A DNA stretch of 64,000 bases from Anaerolineales bacterium (GCA_016932165.1 JAFGDK010000012.1:1-64000); one strand, 5' to 3'; shown: positions 54,116-62,373, counted from the stretch's first letter. Notes: generated by a model from the letters alone, not told the origin. Numbers and translations are program-made.

Positions 54116-55434
54116 CCCCTTCACAATCAATTTCAGAGCAGGAACTGCAGAAGATCATCGACTCGGCCAAAAGGCTGGGGGTTGAATTGGATGAGGCTGA
54201 CGCCATCCAATGGCTGACCGCTGCCGCGGCAGCAGGCGCAGATGAGGTCTCAGTGGATATCAGAACCGGCACGTTTGGCCACAAGATCACCATGCTGGAT
54301 TTTAGCCCAGAGGAACTGGCTCACTTTCGCAAGATCGGCAAGCTGGTGGAATTTGATGACATCCCTGGCAAAGTAGAAACTGCGCTGGCGCTTTCGGGCT
54401 CAGCGGCGCAATCCAAGATCCAAACTTACCCGGGGGACGCTGATTTCTTTGAGCGGGTCAACATCTACGGCGACACCCACCAGGAGGCCTGCCTGATCCT
54501 GGCAAAGATCATGCGGGATAAAGCACTGAGCACCTACAAAGGCGATACCTACGAGCTGATCGAGGTCAAATTTGGCAGTTATCCCTATGATCTAATCCGA
54601 GGGGATAAACTAATGCAAGCTGGCAGCCCGATCTCTTGGTCGTCAGCGGATGTTAAACGCGGCTTTTTTGAAGCCAAAACCCCGGACGGCGCTCCCAAAC
54701 AGATCAACTGGGAAGATGTGGCGGATGACCCAGGCTGGTGCAAGCTCGACTGGGTGGTGGTAGACCCTGTCCGCCGCACGCTGGTGAACGCCAGCAATAT
54801 GCTGGATGTCACCTGGGAGGCACCAGACGGCTCAATCACCCCGCTGGATGGTTACCTGGATGGCTTCTTCCAGGAAGTCTACTTGGAGGCTGACTCAATC
54901 CCGATCTTCAGCAAACTGGTCAAAAACATCTCCGGCGACGCCCTCGATCATTACGTCAGCCAGCTGCAAAGTGAGGTCAAGAAATACACTACCAAGGATA
55001 TCAACTACGGCAAAGCAGCCAAACGGATGTACAACATCTTCCGGCTGACCGGTAAATATGCCGAGGCAGCTTATCTGCGGGAACTCTTTGATGAACCCGC
55101 TACGCTGCTCTACCAGGTTTGGTCACTGATCCGCACGATTGATGACTGCTTCCAGCCTGAATCCTCGATCACCGGCGATATGCTCCTCTCCCAGACGGAC
55201 AGCCTGATCTTGGCTGTGACCCGCGTGCTGGAGGGTGTCGAGGAAGAGGAGATTGTGCGCATGCTGCTGCGCCTGCGAGACCTGCTTTATGAAGATGTCA
55301 ACAGCGGCGAACTTTCCCCGCAGGCAGAGGCTGCCCGAGCAGAGGTGATTAACCTGGTGAACAACTTTTTCTATGAAAAACTAACCGGGGTGGAGGAAAT
55401 TAAAACCTTTATGGATGGTCTCGCAGCGAGCTGA
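54112..55434 (+). CDS. Unrecognised protein with nucleotidyltransferase-like motif
   Basis: A 440-residue protein that I do not recognise as a named family. Residues 94-112 read like the polymerase-beta nucleotidyltransferase signature: GS at 96-97, then after 11 residues the pair D109-x-D111 (LSGSAAQSK then YPGDADFF); a later acidic residue, D213 in CKLDWVVVD, could be the third carboxylate. The C-terminal half is helical and could be a helical bundle (helices near 300-435). If it is a nucleotidyltransferase, it may add nucleotides to RNA or modify a protein. It overlaps the exonuclease gene by 4 bases, a pairing that fits adding and removing 3' nucleotides; this is speculation. Confidence 0.65.
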   Translation: MTPSQSISEQELQKIIDSAKRLGVELDEADAIQWLTAAAAAGADEVSVDIRTGTFGHKITMLDFSPEELAHFRKIGKLVEFDDIPGKVETALALSGSAAQSKIQTYPGDADFFERVNIYGDTHQEACLILAKIMRDKALSTYKGDTYELIEVKFGSYPYDLIRGDKLMQAGSPISWSSADVKRGFFEAKTPDGAPKQINWEDVADDPGWCKLDWVVVDPVRRTLVNASNMLDVTWEAPDGSITPLDGYLDGFFQEVYLEADSIPIFSKLVKNISGDALDHYVSQLQSEVKKYTTKDINYGKAAKRMYNIFRLTGKYAEAAYLRELFDEPATLLYQVWSLIRTIDDCFQPESSITGDMLLSQTDSLILAVTRVLEGVEEEEIVRMLLRLRDLLYEDVNSGELSPQAEAARAEVINLVNNFFYEKLTGVEEIKTFMDGLAAS

Positions 55435-55462
55435 ACAAAAGCGAGACCCTTAGAATTTTTTT
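55417..55462 (+). terminator. Possible terminator of the exonuclease operon
   Basis: An 8-bp stem (GGTCTCGC at 55417-55424 with GCGAGACC at 55441-55448) spans the stop codon and is followed after 7 bases by a seven-base T-run at 55456-55462. The 16-base loop and delayed T-run make it a weak terminator. Confidence 0.45.
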
Positions 55463-55463
55463 G

Positions 55464-55492
55464 GGTTCTCGATTGCCGGGCAATCGAGAACC
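55464..55492. repeat. Perfect 14-bp inverted repeat
   Basis: GGTTCTCGATTGCC at 55464-55477 and its exact reverse complement at 55479-55492, with a single base between them. There is no T-run on either downstream side, so it is not a standard terminator. It lies 60 bases upstream of the pyrF-pyrE -10 element and could be an operator or an extra RNA hairpin. Confidence 0.8.
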
Positions 55493-55551
55493 AACTGCAA
55501 CAGTATTTACTGGAATCAATCTGACTGCCGAAATGGTGCCTGCTTTTAGGC

Positions 55552-55557
55552 TATAAT
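55552..55557 (+). promoter_or_regulatory. Candidate -10 element of pyrF-pyrE
   Basis: A perfect TATAAT at 55552-55557 lies 36 bases before the start ATG, which has AGGAGGA upstream. No good -35 is present at normal spacing, which would fit an activator-dependent or weak promoter. Confidence 0.45.
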
Positions 55558-55593
55558 AGCTCCAGAATTAGGTTTAAAAGACTAGGAGGAAGC

Positions 55594-57009
55594 ATGTCCT
55601 TTATCTCCAGACTTGAAGAACGCGCCCGCCAGATTGATTCCCTGTTGTGTGTGGGACTTGATGCCCACCCTGAAGACTTGCCGGAATCCAGCCCTGAAAA
55701 CGCCCTCCTCTTCTGCCAGGAGCTGGTCGCCCAGACAGCCGATGTTGCCCTGGCCTTCAAACCAAATATCGCCTACTTCGAGCGCTTTGGCGGCCCTGGC
55801 CTGGAGGCGCTCAGGACCCTGATCGAATCTATCCCTGAAGAGATCCCGGTCATCCTGGATGCCAAGCGGGGCGACGTATCTCCCACAGCAGATGCCTATG
55901 CTGAAGCGATGTTCCAGACTTTGGGCGCCCAGGCTGTCACCATAAATCCTTATTTTGGCGAAGATTCCATCACCCCATATCTTGAAAACCCGGAGCACGG
56001 TGTATTCTTAGTAATTAAGACCTCTAATCCCGGATCCGCAGATATCCAGAATATCCCGATGATCTCCGGACAGCCGATCTACCAGCACCTCGCTTCACTT
56101 TCCAGGAACTGGAACCAGAACAACAACATCGGTCTGACAGTCGGGGCCACCGACCCGGGTGCAATCAGGCGGGTAAGAACTGCTGCCCCCACGACCTGGA
56201 TCCTCAGCCCCGGCATTGATCCAGATGGTAACAACCTGGAAAAAGTGCTCAGGGCTGGAATTCGCACGGACGGATTAGGGATGATGATTTCAATCTCCAG
56301 GGGAATCTCCCAAGCAGACAATCCCGGCGAAGCCGCCCGGAATTATGTAGAGAAGATCAACCTCCTTCGTAGCAAGTGGTCCGACACTGCACCCGTGAAG
56401 GATAGGCACAACTACTACGCACTGGCCTCAGCCCTGTTCCAACACGGTTGCATTCAATTTGGTGATTTTACGATTGATAATGGGGTCTATTCCCCCATTT
56501 TCATAGACCTTCGCATCCTCCCCAGTCTGCCGCGCCTGCTATTCCAGGTTGCCAGCGCTTACCAGCCTTTGCTAGAAAGCCTGACATTCGACCGCCTGGC
56601 TGTAATTCCGTATACCGGACTGCCCATCGGAACAGCTGTCAGCCTGCAGGGGGATTACTCCATGATCTACCCGCGTAAGGAAGCCCAACCAGGGGAGCTA
56701 GAGTCACACATTGAAGGCATCTTCAACCCTGGTGAAAGGGCAGTGGTGATCGATGACATGGCAACCACGGGAATCACCAAATTTGCGATCATAGATAACT
56801 TACGGCAGCAGGATGTTGAGGTAGAAGATATCGTGGTGTTGATTGACCGCGAATCAGGCGCCAACCAGAAGCTGGTCAACTCCGGGTACCGTTTGCATGC
56901 TGTCTTCACCCTAAGCAAGCTATGTGAAACGCTGCGTGAACAAGGCCATATCTCAGCCGACCAGGAAGCAGAGGTGCTAAAATTCATCCAGCAGACCAAA
57001 TCCCCCTGA
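55594..57009 (+). CDS. pyrFE: Bifunctional OMP decarboxylase / orotate phosphoribosyltransferase
   Basis: A 471-residue fusion that carries the last two steps of UMP synthesis in one protein. OMP decarboxylase is N-terminal (to about 270): GLDAHPEDLP, K56 in AFKPN, and the catalytic DAKRGD at 89-94. The orotate phosphoribosyltransferase is C-terminal (about 275-471), with the PRPP-binding loop VVIDDMATTGIT. The order is the reverse of the animal UMP synthase and like the fusions of some cyanobacteria and trypanosomatids. AGGAGGA precedes the ATG. purB follows after 13 bases, so the two nucleotide genes form one operon. Confidence 0.95.
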   Translation: MSFISRLEERARQIDSLLCVGLDAHPEDLPESSPENALLFCQELVAQTADVALAFKPNIAYFERFGGPGLEALRTLIESIPEEIPVILDAKRGDVSPTADAYAEAMFQTLGAQAVTINPYFGEDSITPYLENPEHGVFLVIKTSNPGSADIQNIPMISGQPIYQHLASLSRNWNQNNNIGLTVGATDPGAIRRVRTAAPTTWILSPGIDPDGNNLEKVLRAGIRTDGLGMMISISRGISQADNPGEAARNYVEKINLLRSKWSDTAPVKDRHNYYALASALFQHGCIQFGDFTIDNGVYSPIFIDLRILPSLPRLLFQVASAYQPLLESLTFDRLAVIPYTGLPIGTAVSLQGDYSMIYPRKEAQPGELESHIEGIFNPGERAVVIDDMATTGITKFAIIDNLRQQDVEVEDIVVLIDRESGANQKLVNSGYRLHAVFTLSKLCETLREQGHISADQEAEVLKFIQQTKSP

Positions 57010-57022
57010 CGGAAAAAATCTA

Positions 57023-58414
57023 ATGGACTTCAGCAAGTACCAATCCCCATTCACCTGGCGTTACGGCTCAGAGGAAATGCGCACAATTTGGAGTGAGGAA
57101 AATAAGCGGCACATCTGGCGCAAATTGTGGGTTGCATTGGCAGAAATCCAGGCAGAATACGGGATCACCAGCCAAGCGCAGGTCCAGGATTTGATCGACC
57201 ACGCAAATCAGATCAATATCGCGCGTGCGCTGGAAATTGAGGCAGAGATCCACCACGACCTGATGGCTGAGATCAAAACCTTTGCCGAACAATGCCCGGT
57301 TGGCGGCGGAATTATCCACCTGGGGGCGACATCGATGGATATCATCGACAACGCCGACGCCCTCCGGGTGCAGCAATCCTTGATCATCATCAAGGCCCAA
57401 CTGGAAGGGCTGATCACCTCACTGCTGGATAAAGTCGAGACATATGCCGCCACTCCGATGATTGCCATGACCCATATCCAACCAGCTGAACCCTCCACGC
57501 TAGGCTACCGTCTGGCAATGTACGCCCAGGATTTGCTGGCAGACTGGGAACAGATCAGCAATGTGGCAGAAAACTACAAAGCCAAAGGATTCAAAGGGGC
57601 AGTTGGGACAGCAGCAGCCTACACAGACCTGATCGGTTTGGAGAACATTTCTGGCTTCGAATCAAAATTGAGCCAGAAATTAGGAATTGAGTTCTTCCCT
57701 GTCACCACCCAAACCTACCCGCGTAAACAGGATTTGCATCTAATCAACACCTTGGCCTCCTTGGGCGCCAGCCTGTATAAATTCGCCTTCGATCTGCGGA
57801 TATTGCAGTCGCCGCCCTTTGGGGAGCTCTCCGAGCCATTCAAGGAAAAACAGGTGGGCTCATCGGCAATGCCTTTCAAACGCAACCCGATCAACGCTGA
57901 GAAGCTCAATTCACTGGGCCGACTGCTGGCCCAAATGCCGCGCACCGCCTGGGATAACGCGGCCCACTCCCTGCTGGAACGCACCCTGGATGACAGCGCC
58001 AACCGCCGGATTCTGCTGCCCGAAACATTTTTACTGTCGGATGAAATGCTGCGGGTCACGAGGCGGGTGGTCGATGGGCTGGAGGTTAACCAAAATTCGA
58101 TCCGCAAAAACCTTGAAACCTATGCCCCCTTTGCCGCCACAGAAAGAGTCTTGATAGCCGCGGTCAAAAACGGGGCAGACAGACAGGAGATCCATGAAGT
58201 GTTGCGCCAGCACTCCCTCAAAGCCTGGGACGCTGTTCAACAAGGAAAACCAAATCCGCTCAGTCAGATCATAGCCGCTGATGAACACCTGAAAACATTC
58301 CTTGATGTTGCAGAGATCACAGCGCTGATGGATGCCGGCTCACACACCGGGATCGCTGAGAGCCGGGCCAGAGATCTGGCAAAACGGGGGAGACACATCT
58401 TGGAGATTGACTGA
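57023..58414 (+). CDS. purB: Adenylosuccinate lyase
   Basis: A 463-residue member of the fumarase/aspartase superfamily. The signature GSSAMPFKRNP (about 286-296) carries the catalytic serine; the histidine region is THIQPAEPSTLGY; and HLGATSMDIIDN is the first conserved block. It splits succinyl-aminoimidazole carboxamide ribotide and adenylosuccinate, acting twice in purine synthesis. Length is usual for bacterial PurB. A weak site (ACGGA) precedes the ATG, 13 bases after the pyrF-pyrE stop. A GC-rich patch follows, without a clear terminator. Confidence 0.95.
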   Translation: MDFSKYQSPFTWRYGSEEMRTIWSEENKRHIWRKLWVALAEIQAEYGITSQAQVQDLIDHANQINIARALEIEAEIHHDLMAEIKTFAEQCPVGGGIIHLGATSMDIIDNADALRVQQSLIIIKAQLEGLITSLLDKVETYAATPMIAMTHIQPAEPSTLGYRLAMYAQDLLADWEQISNVAENYKAKGFKGAVGTAAAYTDLIGLENISGFESKLSQKLGIEFFPVTTQTYPRKQDLHLINTLASLGASLYKFAFDLRILQSPPFGELSEPFKEKQVGSSAMPFKRNPINAEKLNSLGRLLAQMPRTAWDNAAHSLLERTLDDSANRRILLPETFLLSDEMLRVTRRVVDGLEVNQNSIRKNLETYAPFAATERVLIAAVKNGADRQEIHEVLRQHSLKAWDAVQQGKPNPLSQIIAADEHLKTFLDVAEITALMDAGSHTGIAESRARDLAKRGRHILEID

Positions 58415-58541
58415 TCGCCTCATATCTTCAAACAGGCAAACCGGAAAATTCCTTAGTAAATCGAAACAAAAGAAGGTTCCCAATAGCTGGCAGCGATTCG
58501 CGAGCGCAGCTTGTTCGAAGCCATAATTAATCATGGAAATT

Positions 58542-58571
58542 TTGAGGGGATTTTTCAAACGGATGTAAAAT
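58542..58571 (+). promoter_or_regulatory. Candidate promoter of the DUF3592-like gene
   Basis: TTGAGG (58542-58547) and TAAAAT (58566-58571) are separated by 18 bases, and lie upstream of AGGAGG and the ATG at 58604. A separate promoter fits the 189-base gap after purB. Confidence 0.5.
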
Positions 58572-58603
58572 ATCATTGAGACATATCTAATCAGGAGGAA
58601 ACC

Positions 58604-59104
58604 ATGACGAATTTAACCGGGCTAATCTGTGGCGGAGGACTGGTACTCGCCCTATTCATTGGCGGCGGGGTGGTGATCTTTTTCGGGATTAAGAACCGCA
58701 AGAAGGCCGAAGCCAGCAATGCATGGCCGAGCGCAGGCGGGATGATCACGGCAACCTGGATCGAGGAAAATACCGATCATGACGAGGACGGATATTCCTC
58801 TACCACCTATACGCCAAAATGGGAATATAAATACCAAGTGGGCGGGTATGAGTACACCAGCCAGAAAATCTCGTTCGGAGGGGTGACCGGGTATGGACGC
58901 CGCAAAAGAGCCCAAGAAGAGCTGGACAAATTCCCGGCCAACAGCCAGGTGCGCGTGTATTATGACCCCAACGATCCCAACCAATCCGTCTTGATCAAGG
59001 GTACCAAAGGAACCATGTTGGGCATCATCATCGGCGTGATCTTGATCCTGGTATCGATCATTATTGCCTGTGTTGGAGGGGTTTCTCTAATTTCCAATCT
59101 ATAG
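58604..59104 (+). CDS. Membrane protein with DUF3592-like domain
   Basis: A 166-residue protein with a hydrophobic helix at each end (about 5-28 and 142-165) and a soluble middle rich in Tyr and charged residues: ATWIEENTDHDEDG, TYTPKWEYKY, GYEYTSQKI, VRVYYDPNDPNQSVL. This layout matches DUF3592 proteins, whose function is unknown. The middle part should face outside, by the usual topology of two helices. AGGAGG precedes the ATG. The 256 bases after it hold no gene I can support. Confidence 0.75.
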   Translation: MTNLTGLICGGGLVLALFIGGGVVIFFGIKNRKKAEASNAWPSAGGMITATWIEENTDHDEDGYSSTTYTPKWEYKYQVGGYEYTSQKISFGGVTGYGRRKRAQEELDKFPANSQVRVYYDPNDPNQSVLIKGTKGTMLGIIIGVILILVSIIIACVGGVSLISNL

Positions 59105-59360
59105 TGTAAATAGCATGTTGCCGTTTAAAGATGGCTTAAATGGGGGCAGGCGAAATGCCTGAAAATTGAAAATATCATCCGACTGCCAGAATTCAACCCA
59201 ATGGCTGAATTGTACAACTACGCGGCCGCCCTGATCGGGCTGCGGTCTAAAACCGCCCCCTGCAGGTAGAACCAATTTTCGCCCACCCCCATAACTGGCA
59301 AAAATCCCCAATTCACGGTATCTTTAACCCATTGGGAATCGGTATCAAAAGGATCTGGCG

Positions 59361-59672
59361 ATGAAAAACTTCGGAAACATGCTCACAGGATTGATGATCA
59401 GCACATTTGCCTATGTGGCGGTTCTTTTTCTGGGGATTGCAGCCGGCTATCTCTTGGGATATGAATACCAATCCCAAGAGGTGCTCGAAATCGGGCTGGA
59501 TTTCCTGGCAGTCAATGTGATCGCCGGTATGCTGGGGGGATATCTCGGCGGGTCAAGCCGGGGATTCAACGGCGCGCTGACCGGCGGGTTGATCGCCGGG
59601 GTGCTGGCTGCAGCTGCCAGACTGCTGCTGGTCTATTTCGGGCCGGGAGGGATTGCCACCCTCCCTTTGTAA
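59361..59672 (+). CDS. Small Gly-rich integral membrane protein
   Basis: A 103-residue hydrophobic protein with about three transmembrane helices (about 10-32, 45-65 and 70-95), rich in glycine and alanine (GGYLGGSSRGFNGALTGGL). AGGA lies upstream of the ATG. I do not recognise a family beyond a loose likeness to small TM proteins that stack GxxxG helices. The final codons form half of a GGGAGGG/CCCTCCC hairpin that may serve in termination. Confidence 0.6.
   Translation: MKNFGNMLTGLMISTFAYVAVLFLGIAAGYLLGYEYQSQEVLEIGLDFLAVNVIAGMLGGYLGGSSRGFNGALTGGLIAGVLAAAARLLLVYFGPGGIATLPL
59645..59668 (+). terminator. Hairpin at the end of the small membrane protein gene
   Basis: GGGAGGG (59645-59651) and CCCTCCC (59659-59665) form a 7-bp GC stem with a 7-base loop, followed by TTT. 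It overlaps the last codons of the gene. The T-run is short, so termination here may be partial. Confidence 0.4.
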
Positions 59673-59702
59673 ACTAACAAGGCCAATTTCATCTGAGCGC
59701 CA

Positions 59703-59746
59703 GGAGGGTTCCCGGTGATGAATCACACGGAGGACCCTCCACTACT
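59703..59746 (+). terminator. Composite hairpin between converging genes
   Basis: An outer stem (GGAGGGT at 59703-59709 with ACCCTCC at 59734-59740) encloses an inner stem (CCGGTGAT with ATCACaCGG), followed by ACTACTTTT. It lies between the small membrane protein gene on + and the exonuclease gene on -, where a terminator is expected. Confidence 0.5.
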
Positions 59747-59859
59747 TTTAATCCAAAGATTCTGGGACCAAACCTTTGAATCAGCGCCTGCTCGATCGAT
59801 TGAATTGGATAGGTGAAGTTTGCTCTGAAACCATGCATCGTGCAGCTTGCAAATGCAGG

Positions 59860-60423
59860 TCAGCCTGCGGCTATTTTTTCCAATACCAGCTTGGTCAGCA
59901 GTGCATCATCCTTAGCGCGGTGGGCGTTCGGTTCGGGGATGTTGAAATATCGCCCGGCAAATTCCAGCTTATGCCATCTGAATTGGCCCGGCTCCCGTCC
60001 TGGTGTGCCGAAATAACGGGCAAACAATTCCATCACGCAGAAATCGTCCGCCAGCGGGTACTGCCAGGGAATTCCGCCAAGGCCGCAGGATTGGCGGAGG
60101 AGACGCAAGTCAAATTCGGCGTTGTAAAACCCGGCCACCCGGCCTTTACAGATTGCCGCAACCGCAGGCCAGACCTGCTTCCAGTTAGGCGCAAAGGCCA
60201 CTGTGGCGTCAGTGATGCCGTGGATCCGGCTGGCGCCCAGCGGGATTGAGTTGTTCGGTTTGACCAGGCTCTGATACAACAGGCTGCCATCCGTATTAAG
60301 GATGGCAATTTCAACCAGGGTATCAAAATCTTCAAAGCCAGTGGTTTCGGTGTCAATATAAATGGGGTCCATCGCCAGCATAGCCCTGGCAATTCGAACG
60401 GCTTGTTCCCTGTGTTTTTCCAT
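59860..60423 (-). CDS. DEDDh 3'-5' exonuclease, DnaQ-like
   Basis: A 187-residue exonuclease. Catalytic residues are D24 and E26 (YIDTETTGF), D105 (NAEFD) and the HRAKDD motif near residue 167. It resembles the stand-alone DnaQ epsilon/RNase T group and could trim or proofread 3' ends. AGGAGG lies 5 bases upstream of the ATG and overlaps the stop of the fumarylacetoacetate-hydrolase-family gene, so the pair is co-transcribed. It differs clearly from the exonuclease encoded at 53549-54115. Confidence 0.9.
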   Translation of the reverse strand: MEKHREQAVRIARAMLAMDPIYIDTETTGFEDFDTLVEIAILNTDGSLLYQSLVKPNNSIPLGASRIHGITDATVAFAPNWKQVWPAVAAICKGRVAGFYNAEFDLRLLRQSCGLGGIPWQYPLADDFCVMELFARYFGTPGREPGQFRWHKLEFAGRYFNIPEPNAHRAKDDALLTKLVLEKIAAG

Positions 60424-60432
60424 CCAATCCTC

Positions 60433-61203
60433 CTAACGACGGGGTTCTTTCCCAACCGGGTTGCGCAGCTCTCCCAGCCGCTCAATGCTGACAGAGACCA
60501 CATCTCCGGGTACAAGCGGGCTGACCCCAGCTGGCGTTCCGGTTAGAATCAGGTCTCCGGGTTCCAGGGTCATAATTGAACTGATGTAAACCAGCAGGGT
60601 AGAAATGGGGAAGACCATGTCACGGGTAGGTGCCATCTGGCGCAGATCTTCATTGACATACACTGAGAGCATCGAATCGACCGGGTTGAAATCTGTATCG
60701 ATCCAGGGGCCAACCGGACAAAAGGTGTCAAATCCCTTGCCGCGCGTCCACTGGCCGTCTTTGCGCTGCAAGTCTCGGGCGGTGACATCGTTGGCGATCG
60801 TGTATCCAAAGACGATCTTCATGGCTTCATCCGGCTGCAGCCAGCGGCCGCGTTTGCCCACCACCACTGCCAGTTCCCCTTCGTGTTCCACCTGCTGGGA
60901 TTGGGGCGGCAGCAGAATAGTCTCTCCCGGACCAATCACCGATGATGGCGGTTTGAGGAAAATAAGGGGGTATTCCGGCACTTCAGCGTCATGTTCGGCA
61001 GCATGAGCGGCGTAGTTGCGTCCCACGCAGATGATCTTTCCAGGCTGGACAGGTGTGAGCAGATCCACTTCAGCCAGGGGGATGTCAGCTTCCATCCGCT
61101 GGTATTCATCAAAGATGCTGCCCTTTACCAGGCCGATCTTATCTTCATATATCCAGCCAGACTGCACCAGCCCCGCCTGGTCACGGAAACAGATAAATCT
61201 CAT
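60433..61203 (-). CDS. Fumarylacetoacetate hydrolase family protein
   Basis: A 256-residue enzyme of the FAH superfamily. Metal ligands are the two glutamates in HEGELAVV and the aspartate in IANDVTARD; CVGRNYAAHAAEH and LTGTPAGVSP are further family marks. Family members split or decarboxylate acylpyruvates and related oxo acids, including oxaloacetate; the exact substrate is unknown. CAGGAG precedes the ATG. It follows the RpiR-type regulator gene by 28 bases on the same strand and may be under its control. Confidence 0.9.
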   Translation of the reverse strand: MRFICFRDQAGLVQSGWIYEDKIGLVKGSIFDEYQRMEADIPLAEVDLLTPVQPGKIICVGRNYAAHAAEHDAEVPEYPLIFLKPPSSVIGPGETILLPPQSQQVEHEGELAVVVGKRGRWLQPDEAMKIVFGYTIANDVTARDLQRKDGQWTRGKGFDTFCPVGPWIDTDFNPVDSMLSVYVNEDLRQMAPTRDMVFPISTLLVYISSIMTLEPGDLILTGTPAGVSPLVPGDVVSVSIERLGELRNPVGKEPRR

Positions 61204-61231
61204 CTCTTATACTCCTGAATTTTCAGAGGGG

Positions 61232-62068
61232 TTACCGGCTGCCAGAACTGATCCGCTCAAACACAGCTTCAATGGCGGCATCTTTTCCGGCAAAACGGTC
61301 TTGATATTTCCACCGCAAGGCTTCTGCCAGGGTGTAGACAACCATATCAACAGCGACAACGGCCATACTGATTTCAGCCTGAGTCTGAGCGGCAAGAATA
61401 ACGTCGGCTTCCAGGGCAGATTGATGGGATGCCGCGCCAACGATAGCAGCGGTATCGATGCCCATACTATCTGCTTCTGCCAGGGCGCGGGCAATAAAAG
61501 GGCTGGCCCCAGCCACATCCACGGCGATGACCAGATCTTCACGGCTGGCGGTCAACATTGTGCGGGCCAGGTCAACCACTCCAGGCTGGACGATCGAGAC
61601 CATAAAACCGCCTTGCTCAAGCAGGTTGAGCAGGTTATAAGCAGCCACCTGCCCCAACCCGTCGGGGACAATGATCACCCGGCGGGAAGTGCCGATTTTC
61701 TTCACCAGCCGGCCAACCGCGTCGACATCCAGCAATTTGCCAACGCGCTGAACGGCTGCCTGCATTTTGTCAATCGTGTTCATTACCACGCCAGAGAAGG
61801 TGTTTGGGTCTGCCGCCTGCGCTGGTCTGAACAGGAGATCCTGTTTGACCTTTTCTTTGATCTCAGACTGGAGTTGGGGGAAACCGTCATAGCCCAAACG
61901 CTGGGCGAAGCGGACCACGGTGGCCGCGTCAACATCTACCTGATGGGCCAACTCGGTGGCGGTCATCAAAGCTGCCTGTACGTAGTTGTCCAGAAGATAA
62001 TCAGCCAGGCGCGAGAAACTTTTGGACATCTTGGACCGATGCTCGCGGATAAGGTCTTCGTACGACAT
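61232..62068 (-). CDS. RpiR/MurR-type transcriptional regulator with SIS domain
   Basis: A 278-residue regulator. The N-terminal HTH (about 1-75; TELAHQVDVDAATVVRFAQ RLGYDGF) is followed by a sugar isomerase (SIS) domain at about 110-260 that normally binds a phosphosugar (GQVAAYNLLNLLEQGG, VAGASPFIARALAEA). Such proteins control sugar-phosphate or cell-wall-sugar genes. A well-formed promoter lies just upstream with its start next to the ATG, so the message is probably leaderless. The FAH-family gene and the exonuclease gene follow on the same transcript. Confidence 0.9.
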   Translation of the reverse strand: MSYEDLIREHRSKMSKSFSRLADYLLDNYVQAALMTATELAHQVDVDAATVVRFAQRLGYDGFPQLQSEIKEKVKQDLLFRPAQAADPNTFSGVVMNTIDKMQAAVQRVGKLLDVDAVGRLVKKIGTSRRVIIVPDGLGQVAAYNLLNLLEQGGFMVSIVQPGVVDLARTMLTASREDLVIAVDVAGASPFIARALAEADSMGIDTAAIVGAASHQSALEADVILAAQTQAEISMAVVAVDMVVYTLAEALRWKYQDRFAGKDAAIEAVFERISSGSR

Positions 62069-62074
62069 ACAAAC

Positions 62075-62103
62075 AATATAGCATACTTATAAGTGAATGG
62101 CAA
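62075..62103 (-). promoter_or_regulatory. Promoter of the RpiR-type regulator operon
   Basis: On the - strand TTGCCA (62098-62103) and TATATT (62075-62080) are separated by 17 bases. Only six bases lie between the -10 element and the ATG at 62068, so the mRNA should be leaderless. Confidence 0.7.
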
Positions 62104-62176
62104 ATTTCTTTGCATTGAAAAACCGTGACAGGGTTGGTGATAAAGTTTGCGAGAATGTTAGCTCCATAAACCATTG

Positions 62177-62232
62177 TCAGTAGGCAGGGCATCGTCCCGA
62201 ATAGTATGTACAGTTTGAATCCTGCCTGCTGA
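62177..62232. repeat. 12-bp inverted repeat with 32-base spacer
   Basis: TCAGTAGGCAGG at 62177-62188 pairs with CCTGCCTGCTGA at 62221-62232, with one position that would be a G-U pair in RNA. It lies between the divergent RpiR-type regulator and tRNA genes. No role is clear. Confidence 0.5.
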
Positions 62233-62269
62233 TCACTACTTCCTACTTACTGCTCCCAACTATCTGCGG

Positions 62270-62275
62270 TATAAT
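62270..62275 (+). promoter_or_regulatory. -10 element of the tRNA gene
   Basis: A perfect TATAAT at 62270-62275 lies 17 bases upstream of the tRNA. The -35 region reads TTACTG at 62247-62252 with 17 bases spacing, a weak match. The start would be about 11 bases before the tRNA. Confidence 0.55.
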
Positions 62276-62292
62276 ATGCCCTGCTCAAGTTA

Positions 62293-62366
62293 GGGCGCGT
62301 AGCTCAGTTGGTTAGAGCGCTTCGCTTACACCGAAGAGGTCGTGAGTTCGAGTCTCTCCGCGCCCA
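62293..62366 (+). tRNA. tRNA-Val (anticodon UAC)
   Basis: A 74-base cloverleaf. The acceptor stem is GGGCGCG with CGCGCCC, the D arm GCTC...GAGC, and the anticodon stem CTTCG with CGAAG around loop CTTACAC, which gives anticodon TAC for valine. The T loop is TTCGAGT. One T-T mismatch is seen in the T stem (GTGAG with CTCTC). The discriminator is A and no CCA is encoded. It stands alone, with its own -10 element and terminator. Confidence 0.95.
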
Positions 62367-62373
62367 CACATGC

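Noticed and set aside
59105-59360. Short reading frame in the gap between the two small membrane protein genes
   Set aside because: The only candidate (about 22 codons ending near 59270) lacks a ribosome-binding site and any recognisable feature, so I do not list it as a gene.
61016-62092. Open frame of 358 codons on the + strand
   Set aside because: It lies opposite the FAH-family and RpiR-type genes, which have clear family motifs, and its translation has low-complexity, His/Gln-rich antisense character.
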